Assembly: GCA_022827835.1 (NCBI GenBank)
Contig: JAJEIO010000051.1
Coordinates: forward strand, 54,192 to 118,191
Source of the DNA: Candidatus Latescibacterota bacterium
Lineage (GTDB): Bacteria; Latescibacterota; UBA2968; UBA8231
Direction of reading: 5' to 3'
DNA: 64,000 nt
Part shown: one piece after another, positions 51,401-60,342 of the stretch
Layout: every line of letters begins with the position of its first letter
Position numbering within the stretch: the first letter of the stretch is position 1
Translations under genes and position numbers: made by a program
Notes under the pieces: model-generated
Database searches by the model: none
What the model was told of the DNA's origin: nothing
What the model saw: only the letters and a program-made list of their open reading frames with translations

Positions 51401-51607
51401 GCCGGGCTAGATGTCGCCGACCGCATCCACATCTGGGTACAAGGCGCGTCCGCTCTAGAGGAAGCAGTTCAGCAGCACCGCGAGTACATCGCCGCCGAAA
51501 TTTTAGCGCTAGCCCTCCACACTGGAGAACTGCCCCAAGGGGCGCTCTTGCAGCAGGAAAGGCAGGTCAACGGCTGCGACGGTACCATTGCTATTGCTAA
51601 GGCCTAG
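48446..51607 (+). CDS. ileS: Isoleucyl-tRNA synthetase (type 2/eukaryote-like)
   Basis: PPFATGLPHYGHLLAS (HIGH), GWDCHGLPVE, KLSKRLKNYPDP (KMSKS variant), 1053 aa. Confidence 0.96.
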   Translation: MSMAPPTPFDPVPSQVDFPAQERHILEFWRDGNLYRKSVDTRSVDRPFRFYDGPPFATGLPHYGHLLASITKDVVPRYWTMRGYRVERRWGWDCHGLPVENEAEQQLGLRSRRDIIEYGVTQFNEACRDLVLRYTAEWQRLIERLGRWVDWDHQYRTMDPDFMESVWWVFKSLWDKGLVYEGYKSLAYCPRCATPLSNFEVNQGYQDTQDPSITVRFRVAGEPRLSLLAWTTTPWTLPSNMGLAVGRDIDYVRVTTRDGEQLILAASLVENLFRRHDSEIAEVTPVAVEDLVGLRYEPLFSYFASHANEGAFRVVTADFVSTDDGTGIVHIAPGFGEDDYQLGLAEGLPVVCPIDADCCFTDEIPDFAGTFVKDTDTPIIRRLRASGQLFSEGSIEHSYPFCWRCDSPLIYRTISTWFVKIEGEVKEKMLAANQQIWWIPEHIRDGRFGKGIESAPDWAVSRNRYWGTPLPIWRNEETGEAVCVGSRQELCELTGREVDDLHKHFIDDLEIPAPSGNGSLRRVPEVLDCWFESGSMPYAQSHYPFGRREDFEASFPANFISENLDQTRGWFYTLTILAAALFDKPAFHNCIVGGMLLAADGRKLSKRLKNYPDPAEMLETYGADALRLYLLNSPAMKAEEMRMTEEGIKQSLRDVIIPLWNAYSFFVTYATIDGWTPDKSHAQPLDHRLDRWILSELQTLLHDLNAEMEAYRLYRTVPAMVAFIEKLTNWYIRRSRRRFWKSEDDQDKQAAYDTLYRVLVTFIKALAPVLPFITESIYQNLVRRVDPDAPESIHLCDMPQADEHLRDAALEQQMELATRAVVLGRSLRSKHALKVRQPLRHLYLLPPNGHSHHGLEQMTDLLADELNVKEVVLVEDETKFSEVSYRPDFRALGPRFGKQMPEVAARVQALTAEDVHLLESGGQISVAGGEIGLADIVVQRREKEGVVVALDNNLGVGLDVQLDDELIAECTAREFVNRVQNMRKEAGLDVADRIHIWVQGASALEEAVQQHREYIAAEILALALHTGELPQGALLQQERQVNGCDGTIAIAKA

Positions 51608-51642
51608 CACAAACGGACGACGCGGAGAAAGGTGAAAATAAA

Positions 51643-52047
51643 ATGGACAACAAACCCAAGCAGATGGACCAAAAAGACCTCGATTTCTTCAAAAAATTGC
51701 TCCTCGAAAAAATTGCCCAGACCTCAGACGATGTCGAAGCCATCGAAAACACCTCGCGCAACGACGCCCGGGAAACGGCCTCTGAGGACCGCTCGACCTA
51801 CTCGCTGCACATGGCCGACCACGGGACCGACGCCATGGAGCGCGAAAAATCCCTGCTCCTCGCCCAGCGCGGTGGCGATTACATCGATTATTTAAACGAG
51901 GCCCTACAACGCATCGAGGACGGCACCTTTGGTATCTGCCGCACCTGCAAGGGGCCAATCGGCCGCGGCCGCCTAGAAGCCGTGCCCACTGCCACCCAGT
52001 GCATTAGCTGCAAGTCCAATCGCGAAGAGGCGTCGGACTTAGAGTGA
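51643..52047 (+). CDS. DksA/TraR-type zinc finger protein
   Basis: ALQRIEDGTFGICRTCKGPIGRGRLEAVPTATQCISCK. Confidence 0.9.
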   Translation: MDNKPKQMDQKDLDFFKKLLLEKIAQTSDDVEAIENTSRNDARETASEDRSTYSLHMADHGTDAMEREKSLLLAQRGGDYIDYLNEALQRIEDGTFGICRTCKGPIGRGRLEAVPTATQCISCKSNREEASDLE

Positions 52048-52550
52048 CGTTTCTGTGGATCATACCACTGGCCGTGGCCATCGATCAAGCAAGCAAATTC
52101 ATCGTCCGCGGCTCCATGACGCTGTACCAATCCGAACCTGTATTGGGCAACTTTTTCCGCCTGACCTACATCCACAACCCCGGCGCGGCCTTCGGGCTAA
52201 ACCTGGGCAGCCCGCTTTTACACACGGCCTTCTCGTTCCTCGCCCTCGGCATCCTCATTTACCTCTATCGCTCGCTCGCCGCAAACGAGCGGCTTTTGCG
52301 CTTAGCTCTCTGCCTAGTATTAGGCGGTGCCGTGGGCAACATCATCGACCGCCTGTACTTGGGAGAGGTAGTGGATTTTTTCGACTTCGGCCTCGGGGAT
52401 TTGCGCTGGCCGATCTTCAACTTTGCCGATTCCTTCGTCACCGTCGGCGTCTTGCTCTTGGCCTTGGGCTACTCTCGCCGCGAAAAGACGGACTCCTCCC
52501 CAGAGCAGCCGTCCTCTCCTGAGTCCGAAGAGGAAACCGTCCGGGAGTAA
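52044..52550 (+). CDS. lspA: Lipoprotein signal peptidase
   Basis: AIDQASKFIV, YIHNPGAAFGL, GGAVGNIIDRLYLGEVVDFFDF, FNFADSFVTVG. Confidence 0.95.
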   Translation: MTFLWIIPLAVAIDQASKFIVRGSMTLYQSEPVLGNFFRLTYIHNPGAAFGLNLGSPLLHTAFSFLALGILIYLYRSLAANERLLRLALCLVLGGAVGNIIDRLYLGEVVDFFDFGLGDLRWPIFNFADSFVTVGVLLLALGYSRREKTDSSPEQPSSPESEEETVRE

Positions 52551-52556
52551 ATTCCC

Positions 52557-53510
52557 ATGGACCTCGCCGTCCCCGTCGAATCAACCGCCGAGCGGCTCGA
52601 TCTTTTCCTCCGCACCCACTGTCCCCAACATTCGCGCAGCAGCATCCAAGCACTCATCAAGGCCGGAGCGATCCGCGTCAACGGCCAAAAGACGCGCCCG
52701 GCCTACTTGGTCCAGCCCGGAGACGAAATCGCCGTCGAACTGCCTGAGCCCGAGCCACTAGCCGCACGCCCCGAAGCGCTGCCCCTGTCCATCGCGTACG
52801 AAGACGACGACTTGCTCGTCGTGAACAAGGCAGCCGGCATGACCGTGCATCCGGCTCCAGGCGCGACCAAGGGCACCCTCGTCAACGCGCTGTTGCACCA
52901 CTGCCGCGACCTGTCGGGCATCAACGGCGCGCTCCGGCCGGGAATCGTCCACCGGCTCGACAGGGAAACCAGCGGCTTGCTACTAGTCGCCAAGCGCGAT
53001 GCCGCCCACCGGACGCTGGCCGCAAGCCTCCAAGCGCACCAGATCGAACGCCGTTATGCCGCCCTAGTGTGGGGCGTCTTGCGCGAGGAAAATGGGCGGA
53101 TCGAAGCCCCGGTTGGCCGCCATCCCAAGAACCGCAAGAAAATGGCCGTAGTCGCCGATGGTCGAGCCGCAGCCACCAACTTCAAGGTCGCCAAGCGCTG
53201 TCCTTTTACGACCTTGGTCGAGTGCCAGCTAGAGACCGGACGCACGCACCAAATCCGCGTGCATCTGGCCCATATCGGCCACCCGGTCTTCGGCGACCCC
53301 GTGTACGGAGGCCGCGACCAAGCTAGAGGGATCCGCCCCGAATACCGCCGCCAAGCCAACTGTATGCTGAGCTTGATCAAACGCCAAGCCCTGCACGCCA
53401 AAAAACTGCGCTTCGCACATCCGACCACTGGAGAGGTGATGGAGTTTGCCGCACCATTACCGGAGGACTTTCAGGCCGCATTAGAAGCGGCGCGGATGGA
53501 AAACGGATAG
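52557..53510 (+). CDS. rluD: 23S rRNA pseudouridine synthase, RluD family
   Basis: S4 domain, GIVHRLDRETSGLLLVAK, ETGRTHQIRVHLAHIGHPVFGDPVYGG. Confidence 0.94.
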   Translation: MDLAVPVESTAERLDLFLRTHCPQHSRSSIQALIKAGAIRVNGQKTRPAYLVQPGDEIAVELPEPEPLAARPEALPLSIAYEDDDLLVVNKAAGMTVHPAPGATKGTLVNALLHHCRDLSGINGALRPGIVHRLDRETSGLLLVAKRDAAHRTLAASLQAHQIERRYAALVWGVLREENGRIEAPVGRHPKNRKKMAVVADGRAAATNFKVAKRCPFTTLVECQLETGRTHQIRVHLAHIGHPVFGDPVYGGRDQARGIRPEYRRQANCMLSLIKRQALHAKKLRFAHPTTGEVMEFAAPLPEDFQAALEAARMENG

Positions 53511-53549
53511 TACGCCACGACCATAGATAACCGACGAGGAGGACGGCCT

Positions 53550-54911
53550 GTGGACTTTCAACTCAACGACGACGAGATACTCGCCTTTATCGCGCGCGGG
53601 TACCATATCTTCCACCCCGCGATCGACGAGGAGATACACCAAGCGGTTTGCGCGCAGACTCGCGCCGCCTTTGTCGAGGGCAAAAATCCCGGCAACGCCA
53701 TCTACGAACAGGTCCCGGCACTTGCGCAGGTGTTGTCGCATCCACAGGTGGTGGGGGCACTGACGAGCATCTTGGGCGCGGATTATCACATGCTCTGCCA
53801 TCGCCATGCCCACCTGACCCAACCCGGCCAAGCAGCCGGCGGGTTTCACCAAGACGGGACGCCCCGAACCCTGCGGGGCTGGACCCGCCCCTGGCGCTAT
53901 GGGCATCGGCCGCGCAAGGTGTTGCTGGCGTACTTCCCCCATGCAGTGCCCAAGGAGTTGGGACCGACGACCTTGGTGCCCGGGTCGCAGTACTATCGGC
54001 AACGGCCCGAGGCAATGGAAGCCTTGGAATGCGGGGTCGAGGGCGACGCCGGGATAATGGCCATCTGCCACTTCTCGTCCTGGCACCGAGCCGGAGCTAA
54101 TACGAGCAACACTGAGCGGATTATGCTCAAATTTGTCTTCGACCGCCGGGGCGAACCGCAAGAGCCGAGTTGGAAGGCCGCAGCCTCCTACCATCCCGAT
54201 TTTGCCGCAATCGCACGCCAATGGTCGGCACTCCCCGACGGACGCTTGTTGTGCCTGCCCAAAACTTGGCAGACCATGTGGAATTGGCTTGGCGGTCGCG
54301 GAGCTGAACGGCTCGGCGGCACGGCATCGCTGGAGTCGCTATTCCAAAATTTAGCGTCAGACCAAGAACACGAGGCGCTGGAAGCGGCCTATGGTCTAGG
54401 CGGACAAGTAGATGCTGACGGAGCGCAGGCTTTAGTCTCCCGGATGCGCCACGGAGACGAGCAAGAGCGCGAGATGGCCGCGGTGGCGCTGAGTGCGGCG
54501 GGTCGCGTCGCCGTGGATGCGCTGCGCGAGACGCTGGCGGACCCCGACCCGTGGCTGCGGGCGATGGCCGCGGACATCGCGGGCGATCTGGGCCGCGAAA
54601 GTCTGTCGCTAGTGCCCGATATTGAGCGCGCTCTAGACGACGCAGATGTCTGGGTGCGGCACAATGCGCTACAAGCGCTGGCACTATGGGGCCGGGAGGC
54701 GCGCGATGCAGAGGAACGGGTAGTAGAGGCACTGACCGACGCCGAGCCTTTTGTGCGCTTCAACGCCCTCGGCGCGCTGATGAGTATGCGTTCCTTGGAT
54801 GCGCGTTGCGCCGAGTGGTTTAAGCACGTCGCCGCCAACGATGAAGCGCATCCCCAATGGCGAGCACAAGATGCGTTGTCGCGCTGGGACAACGCCGAAT
54901 TGCGCTATTAG
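53550..54911 (+). CDS. Phytanoyl-CoA dioxygenase (PhyH)-like domain fused to C-terminal HEAT repeats
   Basis: HQDG...SWHRAGANTSNTERIMLKFVF (Fe(II)/2OG pattern), then HEAT-like repeats (DPDPWLRAMAADIAGDLG, DDADVWVRHNALQALALWG, DAEPFVRFNALGALMSM). Confidence 0.75.
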   Translation: MDFQLNDDEILAFIARGYHIFHPAIDEEIHQAVCAQTRAAFVEGKNPGNAIYEQVPALAQVLSHPQVVGALTSILGADYHMLCHRHAHLTQPGQAAGGFHQDGTPRTLRGWTRPWRYGHRPRKVLLAYFPHAVPKELGPTTLVPGSQYYRQRPEAMEALECGVEGDAGIMAICHFSSWHRAGANTSNTERIMLKFVFDRRGEPQEPSWKAAASYHPDFAAIARQWSALPDGRLLCLPKTWQTMWNWLGGRGAERLGGTASLESLFQNLASDQEHEALEAAYGLGGQVDADGAQALVSRMRHGDEQEREMAAVALSAAGRVAVDALRETLADPDPWLRAMAADIAGDLGRESLSLVPDIERALDDADVWVRHNALQALALWGREARDAEERVVEALTDAEPFVRFNALGALMSMRSLDARCAEWFKHVAANDEAHPQWRAQDALSRWDNAELRY

Positions 54912-54931
54912 CTACGCCGAGAGGAAAAATC

Positions 54932-56347
54932 ATGCACGAGACCAACCTATTGAGAGCCGGAGCGGCAATGATTGACATCACCCCATCCGCAGGTACGCAT
55001 TTATCAGGCAGCGGAGCTGGCGAACATCGCCCAGCCCAAGCCGTGATGGATCCGCTCTTTGCCAAGGCCATCGTCTTTGAGACGGGCGGGCGGCGCGTCT
55101 GCATGGTGATCTTGGATCTCACCATTGTCACCGGCGACTACACAGACCAAATTCGCGCCGCCATCAGCGAGCAAACGGGTATCTCACCGGAGGCGATCAT
55201 GGTCCAGGCGACCCAGACTCACTCCGCCCCGAGCCTCGGCTACTTTATGCTGGACCCAGATTTCCCATTGGAGACCACCGCAGAAACCGAGTATCTGCGC
55301 GGGGCCGAGCGCGCCTACGGCGACCGGGCCGCTGCTGCCGCAGTGGAGGCTGCGGTCGCAGCGGCGGACAAGCTACAACCTGTGCGCATCGGTTTGGGGC
55401 GCGGCGTGTTAGGGGATTTGGCCTTCAATCGCCGAGGCATACGCCGGGACGGCACCATCGCCATGCCCAAGCCACTAGGTCGGGAGCAGCAGCCATTCGG
55501 GATCGCGGATATCTGCTATCTCGAAGGGCCAATGGACCCAGAAGTCGGCGTGTGCTGCATCCAAGACATGGATATGCAGCCGCTGGCCTTTCTCCTGCAC
55601 TATACCTGTCACCCGGTCAATGCGTTCGGGCATCCCGAGACCTACCGGGCCGTGTCCGCGGATTGGCCTGGCGCTTGGACGAAGCAGATGCAGCAGCTAT
55701 TCGGCTCCGACGCCGTGCCGTTGGTCGTCAACGGCTGTTGCGGCAACATCAACCCTTGGCATCCCTTCGACCCAGATTGCCGACCGGATCACCAGCGGAT
55801 GGGGCGCGAATTGGCCCAGATGAGCGAACGAATCGTGCATAATATGGCGTTTGCCAACGACGCTGCATTGGATTGTAGAGTCGAAAAACTCGGCCTACCC
55901 TTGCGCGACATTCCGGCCGAACGCTTGCGTGAGGTCAACGCAATACTCGCGGAGAATCCGCAACCACCGCGCGGTGCCAACGGCGAAGTGGATCCGCACT
56001 GGTTCCGGGCCGCATCGACCCACAGCGTCGAACTATGCCGACAGCGTGATGCCGAATTCCCCTATGAAATCCAAGCTTTCCGCATCGGCAACCTCGGCGT
56101 AATCGGCCTGCCCGGGGAACCTTTTGTCGAAGGACAACTCGCGCTCAAAACGAACTCAGCAGCACCTTTTCTCTTTCCGGCCCACCTCACCACGCACTAC
56201 GTCGGCTACCTGCCGACGCGGGCGGCCTATGCCCGAGGCGGACACGAGGCCAATGAAGACGTTACCTACTGGGCCAAGCTCGCCCCCGGCAGCCTCGAAA
56301 CGGTCGTCGAGCAGGCTCGGACGCTGGTGGAAGAACTGTTTGTATGA
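54932..56347 (+). CDS. Neutral/alkaline ceramidase-like protein
   Basis: RAGAAMIDITPSAGTHLSG, QATQTHSAPS, FLLHYTCHPVNAFG, VVNGCCGNINPWHP. Start ATG at 54932. Confidence 0.75.
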   Translation: MHETNLLRAGAAMIDITPSAGTHLSGSGAGEHRPAQAVMDPLFAKAIVFETGGRRVCMVILDLTIVTGDYTDQIRAAISEQTGISPEAIMVQATQTHSAPSLGYFMLDPDFPLETTAETEYLRGAERAYGDRAAAAAVEAAVAAADKLQPVRIGLGRGVLGDLAFNRRGIRRDGTIAMPKPLGREQQPFGIADICYLEGPMDPEVGVCCIQDMDMQPLAFLLHYTCHPVNAFGHPETYRAVSADWPGAWTKQMQQLFGSDAVPLVVNGCCGNINPWHPFDPDCRPDHQRMGRELAQMSERIVHNMAFANDAALDCRVEKLGLPLRDIPAERLREVNAILAENPQPPRGANGEVDPHWFRAASTHSVELCRQRDAEFPYEIQAFRIGNLGVIGLPGEPFVEGQLALKTNSAAPFLFPAHLTTHYVGYLPTRAAYARGGHEANEDVTYWAKLAPGSLETVVEQARTLVEELFV

Positions 56348-56479
56348 GTTAGGGAGCGGAGACGTTCACGTGCGGGTGGATGGATGGAGAACCGAAATGG
56401 CGAAACCTTTTGCCCGCGTCTCCACCACGCTGCCTGTCAGAATTGACCGGTGCAGGCATGACAGTAGATTCATGATGTC

Positions 56480-56716
56480 ATGCCTGCTACTCAGATTACC
56501 CTTCGCAATGTCGATCCCGAACTCTCGCGGCGGCTTCGCGCTATCAGTGCGGAACGCGGTGAGAGCCTGAACAGCACCGTGCTGAGCCTCCTGAAAGACG
56601 CAGTCGGTTTGGATGCGCGTCGCGAACGCCTGCGCCGATACGTCACATGGACGGCCGACGACCTTTCGGAGTTTACCGATGCGCTACGTGCGCAGCGAGT
56701 AGTCGATGAACGGTAG
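56480..56716 (+). CDS. Ribbon-helix-helix antitoxin-like protein (FitA/VapB-like), no cognate toxin seen
   Basis: MPATQITLRNVDPELSRRLRAISAERGESLNSTVLSLLKDAVG. Confidence 0.6.
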   Translation: MPATQITLRNVDPELSRRLRAISAERGESLNSTVLSLLKDAVGLDARRERLRRYVTWTADDLSEFTDALRAQRVVDER

Positions 56717-56773
56717 CGGTGAACTTTTTACCGGGTATCCACGGATGATTGACTATGTGGGCACTCCCATCTC

Positions 56774-57805
56774 TCAGCTACTGAACCCCACTTCGCGCTC
56801 CCCTCGGTCGGCCGCCTCCTGAATGCGAATGACGTTGCGTGTCGAGCGCAGCACCGCAGTGGTGTCGAGGCCGTTGGCGGGAACTTTGCCGGCGATGTCG
56901 TCGAGGAAGGAGCGCAGGTAGCCGCCCCGTTGGGCCGGGGGTAGCGGCTCGATCTGCACGGTGGCGTCTTCCCTGCCGAGCACTTGAATGTCCTTGGCCG
57001 TAGTCGCAGTCTCGATTACTCCATCCCGTCCCCAAAACGTAGTCCGCCAGTAGTAGGGCATCGTATAGCCCGCCCTATCGGGTGCAAAGTACGACACATC
57101 GCCCAAGACCCCGCAGCCATTGTCCATCTCCAGCATCATCTGCCCGGCGTCCTGCATGTGGAAATCCTCGGGAACAAGAACCCGCCAGCAGCGCGCGGCG
57201 TTAATCTTCGCCCACTGGCGGCCCGTGACCCAAGGCAAAGCGTCGATGGCGTGGATGCCAATATCCGTGATGGTGCCGCCGTGCTTGCCCTGTTCAAAAT
57301 ACCAGTCGGGCCGCGAGCCCAAGAGCAGTGGGTGTTGGCCACCAAAGGCGATGGCGTGGACTTCGCCGATGCGATCGGCTTGAATCAGGTTGCGTGCGCC
57401 GATAAACGCAGCCGAGTCGCGCATGGTCAACATGCAGCCGACCTTGAGGTTTTTCTCGCCTGCCAGCGCCTCAATGCGGTCGAGGTCGGCCATACCAGTA
57501 CACAGAGGTTTGTCGCCAATGACGTGTTTGCCGCGCGAGAGGGCTTCAATCAGCACCGGGCCGCGACCAGCAAAATAGGTACCGGTCGCAACGATATCAC
57601 AGTCCACCTCGTCGAGCATTTGCTCAATCCGCTCGTGGGTAATTGCGGCAGTACCCTTTGCGCGGATTTCAGCGCGCGTCTCCGCGTGCTCCTCGCACGC
57701 AGCTACCACTTCAAGCGCGGGCGAGGCGCAGGCTAGTGCGTAGAGGTCGAAGATGTGGCCGTGGCGGAAACCGGCGAAGGCAATTTTGTGCGGGGTTTCA
57801 CTCAT
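56774..57805 (-). CDS. Gfo/Idh/MocA family oxidoreductase
   Basis: KIAFAGFRHGHIFDLYALA, GKHVIGDKPLCTGMADLDRIEALA, DIGIHAIDALPWVTG. Confidence 0.88.
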   Translation of the reverse strand: MSETPHKIAFAGFRHGHIFDLYALACASPALEVVAACEEHAETRAEIRAKGTAAITHERIEQMLDEVDCDIVATGTYFAGRGPVLIEALSRGKHVIGDKPLCTGMADLDRIEALAGEKNLKVGCMLTMRDSAAFIGARNLIQADRIGEVHAIAFGGQHPLLLGSRPDWYFEQGKHGGTITDIGIHAIDALPWVTGRQWAKINAARCWRVLVPEDFHMQDAGQMMLEMDNGCGVLGDVSYFAPDRAGYTMPYYWRTTFWGRDGVIETATTAKDIQVLGREDATVQIEPLPPAQRGGYLRSFLDDIAGKVPANGLDTTAVLRSTRNVIRIQEAADRGEREVGFSS

Positions 57806-57817
57806 CCCTACCTCTGC

Positions 57818-58546
57818 TCACGATTCCTTTTCATCGTCGCCGTACGAGTGCCCGCCGAAGATGGCCCGCAGTTCGGCCGCGGATGTGGCTTGGCGCATTT
57901 GGGCCATGCGCTCGGCCTCGTGTTTTTGCAGGGCGCGGACGTTTTCCAGCACCGCGCTGAGCTTGTCCGCGGGGAATTTCACTGCGCCGTTTTCGTCCAT
58001 GTGGATGATCTCGCCGGGAGCCACATCCATACCGGCGACCGAGACCGGAACATTGACCGCGTGGACGGCTTGGGCACCGTGACCAGCGGTGACGCCGCTG
58101 AGCAAGTACTGGAACTTCATCGGGCGAATCTCGTCGATATCGCGCGAAGGCCCATTGGAAATCGCGCCGACGCAGCCAATGGCCTGCATGGCCGTGGTCA
58201 TGTTGCCGCCGGCTAGGCCGACCTTGCCCGCGATTTCGGGCGGAAACTTCTGCTGGAAGACCAAGATCGTCGGCTTGGGCGAGGCGTCGAGGGCATCGAG
58301 AACGTCCATGAAGCTAACGCCGCTGTAATTGGGATCGGGCAGGCCGTAAGTGCAAGTGACCGCGTAACCGACCGTAGGGCCAAGCTCGGGATACATGCAG
58401 CGCAGCGACTGATCGGTGTACCAGTTTTCGCTCCAGGGATTGTACAGCCCCAAGCACAAGGGGTCGCCCGGATAGGTGGCGACAACGTTGGTAATGGAAG
58501 GCGCGTCAAAGTTTTTCAGCTCTTCAAGCATTTCTTGTTCAGTCAT
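57818..58546 (-). CDS. RraA family protein (HMG/CHA aldolase-like)
   Basis: FDAPSITNVVATY, GGNMTTAMQAIGCVGAISNGPSRDIDEIR, VSVAGMDVAPGEIIHMDENGAVKFP. Confidence 0.85.
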   Translation of the reverse strand: MTEQEMLEELKNFDAPSITNVVATYPGDPLCLGLYNPWSENWYTDQSLRCMYPELGPTVGYAVTCTYGLPDPNYSGVSFMDVLDALDASPKPTILVFQQKFPPEIAGKVGLAGGNMTTAMQAIGCVGAISNGPSRDIDEIRPMKFQYLLSGVTAGHGAQAVHAVNVPVSVAGMDVAPGEIIHMDENGAVKFPADKLSAVLENVRALQKHEAERMAQMRQATSAAELRAIFGGHSYGDDEKES

Positions 58547-58576
58547 TAGAAGCTCCTGATTGGGTAATGGGAAAGA

Positions 58577-58957
58577 TCAACCTGCGTCTATCGCTTTCTT
58601 CTTTAGCGCATAGTAAAACAGATTCGCTACGAGGAACATAGCAAGGATGGTCAGATAGGCACCTATTGTGCCGATCTCTTTCTCAAGAACGGCAAACACA
58701 GCATTGACGATGATCAGCGCTACACAGTACAGCGCGAAGACATGCCACCACTTCAGAGCACTTCCTCCTTGCGTCGTCGCTTTCTTCTTTAGCGCATGAT
58801 AAAACAGACTAGCAGATACTAAAAGCATCGCGAGGCCAATCAAATAGGCTCCTATTACGCCGATCTCACTCTCAGTAATAGCCGTCACAGCATTGATGAT
58901 GAGCAGCGCACCATACAGTGCGAAAAAATGCTGCCACTCAAAGTTCCAACGGTCCAT
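58577..58957 (-). CDS. Small membrane protein made of two copies of a two-TM module
   Basis: MDRWNFEWQHFFALYGALL...AMLLVSASLFYHALKKKATTQGGSAL + KWWHVFALYCVALI...AMFLVANLFYYALKKKAIDAG. Start inferred at 58957. Confidence 0.6.
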   Translation of the reverse strand: MDRWNFEWQHFFALYGALLIINAVTAITESEIGVIGAYLIGLAMLLVSASLFYHALKKKATTQGGSALKWWHVFALYCVALIIVNAVFAVLEKEIGTIGAYLTILAMFLVANLFYYALKKKAIDAG

Positions 58958-58970
58958 AGCACTTCCTCCT

Positions 58971-59396
58971 TTAATCTGCGTCCGTTGCGTTTTTACGTCG
59001 CGCATTCTTCCGCGCATGGTAAAACACATTAGCAGATACTAAAAGCATCGCTAGTACGACCAAATACATGCCTAAGTCTGCGACAAAAGATGAAGACGGG
59101 CCCAGCAAGATCCGCACTATCGAAGCACCCATGACGAACGCTGCGATATACAGACCGAGGACATCCCGCAACTTAAAATGCCAACGGTTCAGGGCACTCG
59201 CCTCTTGCGTCGTCGCGTTTTTCTTGCGCGCATGGTAAAACACATTAGCAGATACTAAAAGCAGAACGAGTATGTTCAATGCGCGTAAGTCCACCAAGGA
59301 TGCAGACATCAATATCCATACGATTGCAGAACCGAGGGTTAATGCCGCGCCGTACAGCACGAGGACATCCCGCAACTTAAAATGCCAACGGTTCAT
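58971..59396 (-). CDS. Small membrane protein made of two copies of the same two-TM module
   Basis: MNRWHFKLRDVLVLYGAAL...LLLVSANVFYHARKKNATTQEASAL + NRWHFKLRDVLGLYIAAF...AMLLVSANVFYHARKNARRKNATDAD. Confidence 0.6.
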   Translation of the reverse strand: MNRWHFKLRDVLVLYGAALTLGSAIVWILMSASLVDLRALNILVLLLVSANVFYHARKKNATTQEASALNRWHFKLRDVLGLYIAAFVMGASIVRILLGPSSSFVADLGMYLVVLAMLLVSANVFYHARKNARRKNATDAD

Positions 59397-59422
59397 GTTA
59401 AGCCTCCTGATGGAGTAATGCT

Positions 59423-60235
59423 TCAGTGCTGATCGCGGCGCGGCAGGATCGGCTGATTCTTCAACTCGCGGATTAGCTCTACAAGCCCTTCAGTCGCCGC
59501 TGCTAAAAACTTTTCGCCCTTTTCCTTGGTAGCTTTGGTCGCGTCTCCCATAACCCCGCTACCCGTCTGCTGGCTCCAATAGGGTATCAGCCGCGCACCC
59601 GATCCCTCGGGATGCGTGCCGGCCAACAGGTCGGTGCGGAAACTAGGCGACAGCGGCGAACGCTCGTCAACAGCCTTGTCCATCTCCACCAACTCCGGCT
59701 TGAGCGCCAAGTAAAGCGAAGTCTCGTATTCGCCGGCGTGCGAGGTTCCGCCGTAATCCGAGTCGCGCAGTTGGTTGCCCACGGTCTTGGCGCGGCGTAT
59801 ATCCCAGTGATTGACCGAGGCACAGAGGATCTGGCCCTCGTATTCGAGGACAGTGAGACGGGCCGCCAAGTCGAGCGGCGAGGTATTGGAGCCGTGGCCA
59901 TTGACGATGAGGATGCGCTTAAAGCCGTGGTGGGCCAAGCTGCAACACACGTCTTTGACGTAGCGGATAAAGGTGTCCCACGTAATGGTCAGGGTGCCGT
60001 GAAAATCCATGTGGTGCGGGCTGTAGCCGTGAGTGACGGGCGGAGCGAGCACGGCTTCCTCTGGGATGCGGGCCACGGCGCGCTCGCAGATGCCGTGGCA
60101 CAGCACCACGTCCGTATCCACCGGCAGATGCGGGCCGTGGTCTTCGTGGGTCGCAACGGGCAGCACGGCCACGCGCCCCTCAGCAGCGGCGTCCCGGGTC
60201 TCGTTCCAGATCATTTCAGCGTAGCGGTATTTCAC
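59423..60235 (-). CDS. Creatininase family protein
   Basis: VAVLPVATHEDHGPHLPVDTD, GYSPHHMDFHGTLTI, ILIVNGHGSNTSPLDLAAR, HAGEYETSLYLAL. Confidence 0.9.
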   Translation of the reverse strand: MKYRYAEMIWNETRDAAAEGRVAVLPVATHEDHGPHLPVDTDVVLCHGICERAVARIPEEAVLAPPVTHGYSPHHMDFHGTLTITWDTFIRYVKDVCCSLAHHGFKRILIVNGHGSNTSPLDLAARLTVLEYEGQILCASVNHWDIRRAKTVGNQLRDSDYGGTSHAGEYETSLYLALKPELVEMDKAVDERSPLSPSFRTDLLAGTHPEGSGARLIPYWSQQTGSGVMGDATKATKEKGEKFLAAATEGLVELIRELKNQPILPRRDQH

Positions 60236-60342
60236 GGTAGTTCGCTCCTTTAAGACAGTAGAGTCAGCGCACGAGAACGCGGGAAGAAATACGCAATTAG
60301 CGCCGCAGGGGCAAGTTGCCGTTCCTCGACAGTTTTTGGCAT

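Noticed and set aside
56708-56824. Possible short toxin downstream of the RHH antitoxin (MNGSGELFTGYPRMIDYVG...)
   Set aside because: Too short, no PIN acidic motif, and overlaps the 3' end of the convergent Gfo/Idh gene.
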